From NCBI GenBank assembly GCA_001692895.1, contig KV748191.1:1302001-1366000 (forward strand): 64,000 nt of DNA, read 5' to 3'. Source of the stretch: Cenococcum geophilum 1.58. Lineage: Eukaryota > Ascomycota > Dothideomycetes > Gloniales > Gloniaceae. The stretch's first letter is position 1, and each line of letters begins with the position of its first letter. Shown one piece after another: positions 58,775 to 64,000 of the stretch. A program made the position numbers and the translations under genes. The notes under the pieces were generated by a model. The model saw only the letters and a list, made by a program, of their open reading frames with translations, was not told where the DNA came from and searched no databases.

Positions 58775-60658
58775 ATGGAGTGCATGCGTAATCAACTCTT
58801 AGAGGGCGTTGTGCTCGATGGACGGTTCGAGACGATCTCTCCACTCAATCATGGCTCCTTTGGCATGGTCTTTCAGGCCAAAGACCTTCTCACTGGTGAG
58901 CTCGTTGCTATCAAATGTTTAACTAAGACATATGCTGCAAACAATTGCCCTTCGGCCTTCGCTATCGACGAAAACTCTGAGGAGCTTGCTATCCATTTCC
59001 GCATTGGATCTCATCCCAACATTGTCAATCTCATTCACTCTTTCGAGACTACGAACCACGTTTACCTTGTTCTGGAATTTTGTTCGAATGGCGACCTATA
59101 CGAAGCTATTCGCCTTGGTAAAGGACCATTAGAGACCCAACGCGTACGAGATTTCATGCTGCAGCTGGTCGATGCCGTCGAGTATATGCACTCGAATGGT
59201 ATCTATCACCGGGACATCAAGCCGGAGAATATTTTCCTCACCCAGAATGGCTCAATGAAGCTCGGTGACTTCGGGCTTGCCACGACAGATGTCTGGTCAT
59301 ACGAGGCAGCTGTAGGCAGCGATCGTTACATGGCCCCTGAGCAGTATGATCCAGCCAACACTGGGTACTCAACCGCCAAAGCAGATATCTGGGCCATTGG
59401 TATCTGTTTGTTAAATGTCCTATTTTCCCGCAACCCGTTCGCTGTGCCAACTACCTCGGATCCGCTCTATGCAGACTTCGCTTTCGACAGGCAGACACTT
59501 TTCGATGTGTTCCCAAATATGTCTCAAGATACTTTCGAGGTGTTGATTCATAGCTTGGCCGTCGATCCTGAGAAGCGATCTCTATCCGCTGTTAGAGAAG
59601 CTCTTCAACGCGTCATTAGCTTCACCATCGATGACGAGTCTCTTGATGAGTTCTGCACTGAAGATCGTGAGCCAATTGTTGCGAGTGCGAACCGTGAACC
59701 TCTTCGTACTCCCTCCGTCACGACTCCTCAAGTTGACCAATGCGGGTCCTTCCCGTGGGCCAAGGCTCTTGCAATATCTCCACAACCAGCTAGACAGCTT
59801 TCAGCAATTCCCGACACGGAAATCTATTCAGAGGACATGTTCCCTGGTTCGGAACGTTCCCGTCAAGATTGGTATGTCAAACCAGACAATGCATCAACAG
59901 TCTCGTTTGTGGACTCTGGTTTGGGTCTATCGTTCAAGTCTACCCAACCAGAGCCAATCAAAGTCAACCGATCAAGGCCTGTACCTATTTCTGGTTCTCT
60001 ACCCATCAGTGCAGCTAGACCTATTTCAAGCATGGCCTCCGTGCTTGGCAAAAAGAGAGATCTCATCTCCAAGAGCTGGAGTGATCTCTGGGACGAGGAA
60101 GAAGAGGAACAGCATGCTGAAATCGAAGCAGAGAATTCGTTCAAGCGTACGACAGGTTTCAAGAAAGAGAAGACGTGGGATAATTTCGAAAGCGAGTCTG
60201 GCGTCTCGACTCCACGTGGCGGTCTCACAGAGCTGAAGAATCCTGCTACCGTCAATAACAGCAGGCACCGTAGTCCTCAGAACAACCGCCACGTAGACGA
60301 GCGAGTCAGCGAGCACACGGGCTTCATCTTTGAAGACCATATGCCAAACGTGCCTCGCTACTCACCACCGTCTAGGCGCTCTATTATGGACAAATGGGCA
60401 GCCCTAGGTGATCGCAGGCGCGGTCAACAAACAACACCGCAGAAACCAGCTTACACCTCACCGGGCTCAGCCAGGAAGCGAAGCCGGGCAGGTAGCTGGA
60501 AACGCCATATTAATTGGGGAAATCACGCTAATGACAGCGGCGTTTGGGAACGGAAGGACTGGAGTTTGAGCAAGGACTGGCGCCAACATCCAAATTTTTC
60601 TAGCGATGACATTGGCGATCTAGAGTGGGTTGGAGGTTGGAATGACCTCCACTTGTAG
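58775..60658 (+). CDS. Ser/Thr protein kinase, Ksp1/Ran1 type
   Basis: Single exon, 627 aa from the ATG at 58775; a second ATG at 58784 is possible. The kinase domain spans about residues 15-295: a Gly-rich loop (LNHGSFGMVF), VAIK with Lys47, the catalytic loop YHRDIKPENIF (Asp147), the DFG motif (Asp165), and MAPEQY as the APE motif (187-189). The long C-terminal half is Ser/Pro-rich and low in complexity. It has an acidic run (DLWDEEEEEQ) and a Trp-rich end (DIGDLEWVGGWNDLHL), as in fungal Ksp1/Ran1-like kinases, which act in nutrient and TOR-linked growth control. That role is by family resemblance only. The CT-rich upstream region suggests a long leader with upstream ORFs. Confidence 0.9.
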   Translation: MECMRNQLLEGVVLDGRFETISPLNHGSFGMVFQAKDLLTGELVAIKCLTKTYAANNCPSAFAIDENSEELAIHFRIGSHPNIVNLIHSFETTNHVYLVLEFCSNGDLYEAIRLGKGPLETQRVRDFMLQLVDAVEYMHSNGIYHRDIKPENIFLTQNGSMKLGDFGLATTDVWSYEAAVGSDRYMAPEQYDPANTGYSTAKADIWAIGICLLNVLFSRNPFAVPTTSDPLYADFAFDRQTLFDVFPNMSQDTFEVLIHSLAVDPEKRSLSAVREALQRVISFTIDDESLDEFCTEDREPIVASANREPLRTPSVTTPQVDQCGSFPWAKALAISPQPARQLSAIPDTEIYSEDMFPGSERSRQDWYVKPDNASTVSFVDSGLGLSFKSTQPEPIKVNRSRPVPISGSLPISAARPISSMASVLGKKRDLISKSWSDLWDEEEEEQHAEIEAENSFKRTTGFKKEKTWDNFESESGVSTPRGGLTELKNPATVNNSRHRSPQNNRHVDERVSEHTGFIFEDHMPNVPRYSPPSRRSIMDKWAALGDRRRGQQTTPQKPAYTSPGSARKRSRAGSWKRHINWGNHANDSGVWERKDWSLSKDWRQHPNFSSDDIGDLEWVGGWNDLHL

Positions 60659-62646
60659 TCTGGCTTTCAATCCCTTATTTTCTTCAACAAAAAGAGAGAA
60701 TTCCTTTTTAACTTCTTCTATCAAACATTGTAGCTTTAGATACCTATTTTCTTTTCTTACTCATACCCCAAAGGCTTCTTCACTGTCTCTCGTTTGTTTC
60801 TTCTTGTGGGAGCATCGGGGAAATATTCGGGAGCATGGGTTGGGAAAGATCGATAGTCTAAGGCTAAGGCAAAGCATTCAAACTGTATAGATGGAAGAAA
60901 TTTGGAAGCATTAGGAAAGGGGAATTGCATGGCGTAAAGCTTTTAAGGGATTAGCTAGCTTGACTCGTATCTGCGGTTTTCTGGTACGCCGTTGGGAATG
61001 GCAGAAACACAGATTTACCTGCTCAGTTTTGGCTGTTGTTTGGCATAAATCTTTATCGTGATGTTTACAATGCTGTGCGATGCTAATCATTATGCCAACT
61101 ACGCCAAATCATAAGGTTTGGAAGCGTTCATAACTGCGGATCTTACCTCAAGATTAAGGTGAGGTGAGGTGAAGACACGTTGATCCAGTCTGCAGACCCG
61201 TCTCGTGTCCTGGAACACTAGCTTAAAATCCGACGATATCAAAACAAGTCGTCCTTTCTACCCTTGGCTCGAACACCACAAACTCAAACACACAGAACGC
61301 CTGATCTGGGCATTCCAAGCCGCCGAACTTTCCCTCATGCAAACCATGTGACACTCGCACCGTTTGCAGAAACGCCCTCGGCATTCCCGCAAATCCTCAA
61401 AATGTCCGCACGCGAAAGCTTACCTGCGAGAGAGAAACCTTCGTCGTCCGCCTGACGTCTGAGTTTGCGCTCCCCTCTCCCCTCCAAACGCCCCAACCGT
61501 GACGCTCCACGACGGGCTACCTGGCTGCTGGACAAAGCCTGGATGGAGGTAACGACGCGTGTTGGGTGTTTGAGACGGGGGGTCGGTACGGCGGTCGCCG
61601 ATGGTGAGATGGCGTGGATCTGCGTGGCGTGATGGGAAAAGTCCGATGTAGCAGAGGGGGAGGTGGAGTGTGTTTGAAGTTCCGGGTTTGGCTCAGGGGA
61701 GTTTGGCAGTGGTAAGAGTGATGGGGTGATGGGAGGAGTATTTGGGGGAGAGGTACTTCCAAGGTTGGTGGGGTGGGAGGGGTTCTGGATTAGGTAAAGT
61801 ATTCCGAGAGACCGAATGTAATAAAACCTGTAGGGGGTAGGGCATTTACAGGAGCTTCCTGCGATCACGTGATAGCTTTGCTTGTATATAGATTCGTTCT
61901 TCGTGACGAATCCAACCTTATGGAGTCTCCTCACACGCCACTATACACCTGCGTGACAAAAGCTAACGTGTTTCGCCACCCCTCGGACCACACCATTCCT
62001 CGGGCCACCCTACCATTTGTAGCTTTACGCTGGCATAAAATTTAATTATTTTAAAGACTTGTTTCGCAAGAAGTATTCTAGCTTGGTTTTGGAGTAATTG
62101 AGTATCTTGTGTTGATGCTATTGATGTCTTTGTATAAAGACGCGTCTTGAAAATGGTTGGGCGGCCCAGGAGTCGGGTTGGCCGAGGAGTAGTGAAACAC
62201 GTTATTGAAAGGCCGTTTGATGAGGTAAGTCCTAGTCATGCAGCCCGGCCCAGTGAATGACGTCAAAGCCTTCACTTAGATGAGAGAAATTATGTGGCGT
62301 AAGAGCCAAACGATAGTGAGTTGGCGAATGCTTTAGGAAGTCAGGAGAGCTGAACCTTTTGAAGACAATGGTGTTGCATTCATAGATAATTGTTGAATTA
62401 ATAAGGACAGCTATTCACGTCTAACAGATTTCTCAGTTTAACATTTACATATAACTCAACTTCATTCTTCACACTCTCAGCTACTTACGCCTAGCTATAA
62501 CTACCACCAGAAAGAAACGTTCTGCGCCTAGTGACGACCAAAAGACTTGCAAACGTTCGAAGCCATCTGAGAAACACGATGCGAAGTGGGTCAAATGTAT
62601 ATTGAAACCTAAGATCTCAATACGCTCATTCCTGACGGTTTTACAG
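60659..62646. other. Intergenic region, no supported gene
   Basis: About 2 kb. The first few hundred bases are likely kinase 3' UTR. A minus-strand open frame at 61335-61934 is Pro/Ser/Thr-rich with no recognised motif and is not called. GTGAG tandem units occur near 61160-61173. Confidence 0.5.
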
Positions 62647-63615
62647 ATGTCCAAATGCGACGTCTACCCTTTAATCAATGACCCCACCAACAGCTCTCAC
62701 GCAGAAACAGATCAGATCCCTTCACAGCTTTCCAATGCCACTTTCCCGATCAAGATAAACTTCATGAATCTCCCCCGCGAGCTCCGCGATATGGTGTACT
62801 ATCTCGCCCTGGTTCCCAGACCTGGCCATCTCACACACATCCGCTACGCTAACACCACCCCTGAAAGACAACACTTTAACACTGAGCCAGTTAAGGAAAG
62901 ACCACTCCCGGAGCTAACAATGGTCGAGACCCTGACCAACAAATCCCTGGAAAGATTGCCTAATGTCTCCCTTATCCTACTTCTCGTAAGCAAGAGGGTC
63001 AAACTAGAGGCCGAAGAAGTCTTTTACAGACACAGCAGGATTGCCCTGAGAATCCGCTACCGCCAGACCAACCACGGCATTTTCGTTTGGAAGACAGGCT
63101 GTAGATACAGCTTTATTCACGTGAAGCAATACTTCTGTCCATCCGTGTTCTCAAACATTCGTCACCTAAGCATGGACTGTGCCGTCTCGGACAGTCCCAT
63201 TACCACGGCGGATCAAGCGTTGGTCGGCTGTCCCGGCAGCAACCCGGATCCGGAAATCACGAGGACTCTCTGTCTAGAGAAGTCTCCCGGATACTTCGAC
63301 ACATGGCTCTACTGCACCTGGAAACAGAAGATCGGCTTTGTGACTGCTATGCCTGCACTGCGCGAAATCAATGTCTGCATGTGCGATTGCAGGTGGCGGG
63401 ATAGCAGCTACATGTGCTCCATGAGCGCGCCTGGTGCTGTTCTGCGAACGTTCGAGGAGGCCGTGACAAGGCGCCTGGTGACCGGGTTGCCCAACATACG
63501 TGTGGTTCTGGAATCTTTCTATGAGGTTTATGATGCAGATTCAGGATTCTATAAACATGAGGAACAATATGCGAAGGGGAGAAATTATACCTTGAGTATT
63601 ACTCGAACAGTCTAA
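62647..63615 (+). CDS. 2EXR-domain protein, function unknown
   Basis: Single exon, 322 aa from the ATG at 62647; the frame is open 15 codons further upstream but with no ATG. Residues about 39-55 (FMNLPRELRDMVYYLAL) match the 2EXR/F-box-like motif common in large families of ascomycete proteins. Further on, SLILLLVSKRVKLEAEEVFYR and, later, TAMPALREINVCMC follow the usual layout of such proteins. No signal peptide or membrane segment is seen. These proteins are expanded in fungi and mostly uncharacterised; a protein-interaction role is assumed for the motif. The name rests on the motif only. Confidence 0.8.
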   Translation: MSKCDVYPLINDPTNSSHAETDQIPSQLSNATFPIKINFMNLPRELRDMVYYLALVPRPGHLTHIRYANTTPERQHFNTEPVKERPLPELTMVETLTNKSLERLPNVSLILLLVSKRVKLEAEEVFYRHSRIALRIRYRQTNHGIFVWKTGCRYSFIHVKQYFCPSVFSNIRHLSMDCAVSDSPITTADQALVGCPGSNPDPEITRTLCLEKSPGYFDTWLYCTWKQKIGFVTAMPALREINVCMCDCRWRDSSYMCSMSAPGAVLRTFEEAVTRRLVTGLPNIRVVLESFYEVYDADSGFYKHEEQYAKGRNYTLSITRTV

Positions 63616-64000
63616 AGGGTGGGGTCGTGGCTCGGGGTTAGGCTTGACGATTTGCATGGAATGGTGAATGTGGGGATTATCCCAAGCTGCACACTACATG
63701 CTCAATCTCATATGATTATGCTTCCCCAGATATTCATCCTCTTACAAGCCACAGGTCTGGGCACTGTGGCCTTTACAGCAGGTTCGAGGTGGTCACCCGA
63801 GATATTGTAAGATATTTATGCTTAACTTCGGGATCGGAGTGTGTCAAAGTAATCTTATTTAAAGTATGGTGAATTGCCGCCAGCTAATTGCAGAGAATAG
63901 AATTCTACTCTCCCAAATCAATCTAGGGTACTGTACGCTTCTTCAACATTACCATGATCTCTCAATACCACACTCGAAAACGCTCCAACGACAATTATTA
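63616..64000. other. Right end of window, nothing recognised
   Basis: This is 3' flank of the 2EXR gene. No feature is supported. Confidence 0.5.

Noticed and set aside
61335-61934. 199-codon Pro/Ser/Thr-rich minus-strand frame
   Set aside because: No recognised motif; composition reflects biased DNA. Kept as unproven.
1-64000. tRNA, rRNA and CRISPR arrays
   Set aside because: No convincing cloverleaf, rRNA core or spaced direct-repeat array was found by eye; tRNAscan-SE or Infernal would be needed to exclude a tRNA.

Overview
This window is nuclear DNA of a filamentous ascomycete (Pezizomycotina). The evidence is short GT-AG introns with CTRAY-like branch sites, a fungal gene set (Zn2Cys6 regulator, Chs7-type chaperone, protein O-mannosyltransferase, 2EXR protein), and AT-rich transposon blocks whose old reading frames are riddled with TAG/TAA at former Trp and Gln codons. 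That last pattern is the signature of repeat-induced point mutation (RIP). A eurotiomycete-like fungus is a guess only.

Layout. 1-2027: the 3' part of a decayed hAT transposon. 3707-3935: a small hAT-type MITE with intact terminal repeats and an 8-bp target duplication. 4070-8097: an extradiol (VOC-fold) dioxygenase and, convergent to it, a Zn2Cys6 regulator that is broken by a 39-bp tandem duplication. About 8.2-34.2 kb: an AT-rich, RIP-mutated transposon island. Its base is a PiggyBac-type element, interrupted by two chromodomain Ty3/Gypsy retrotransposons, one of which carries a third inside it; all three have target-site duplications. 34626-38176: a fumarylacetoacetate-hydrolase-family enzyme and a cytochrome P450. 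39910-63615: ordinary, mostly housekeeping genes: TFIIH subunit Ssl1, a Chs7-like chitin synthase export chaperone, an MFS sugar transporter, a Pmt2-type O-mannosyltransferase, enolase-phosphatase Utr4, a Ksp1/Ran1-type kinase and a 2EXR-domain protein.

How the genes fit together. The dioxygenase, regulator, FAH-family hydrolase and P450 look like one aromatic-compound catabolic cluster: ring hydroxylation by P450, ring cleavage by the dioxygenase, C-C hydrolysis by the FAH enzyme, and induction by the regulator. The roughly 26-kb island now separates the two halves, and the regulator has a premature stop. This is inferred from gene content and neighbourhood.

All spliced genes were rebuilt by hand from splice sites, reading phase and family similarity. 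Exon limits are explicit so they can be checked. No tRNA, rRNA, CRISPR array or bacterial-type feature was recognised.
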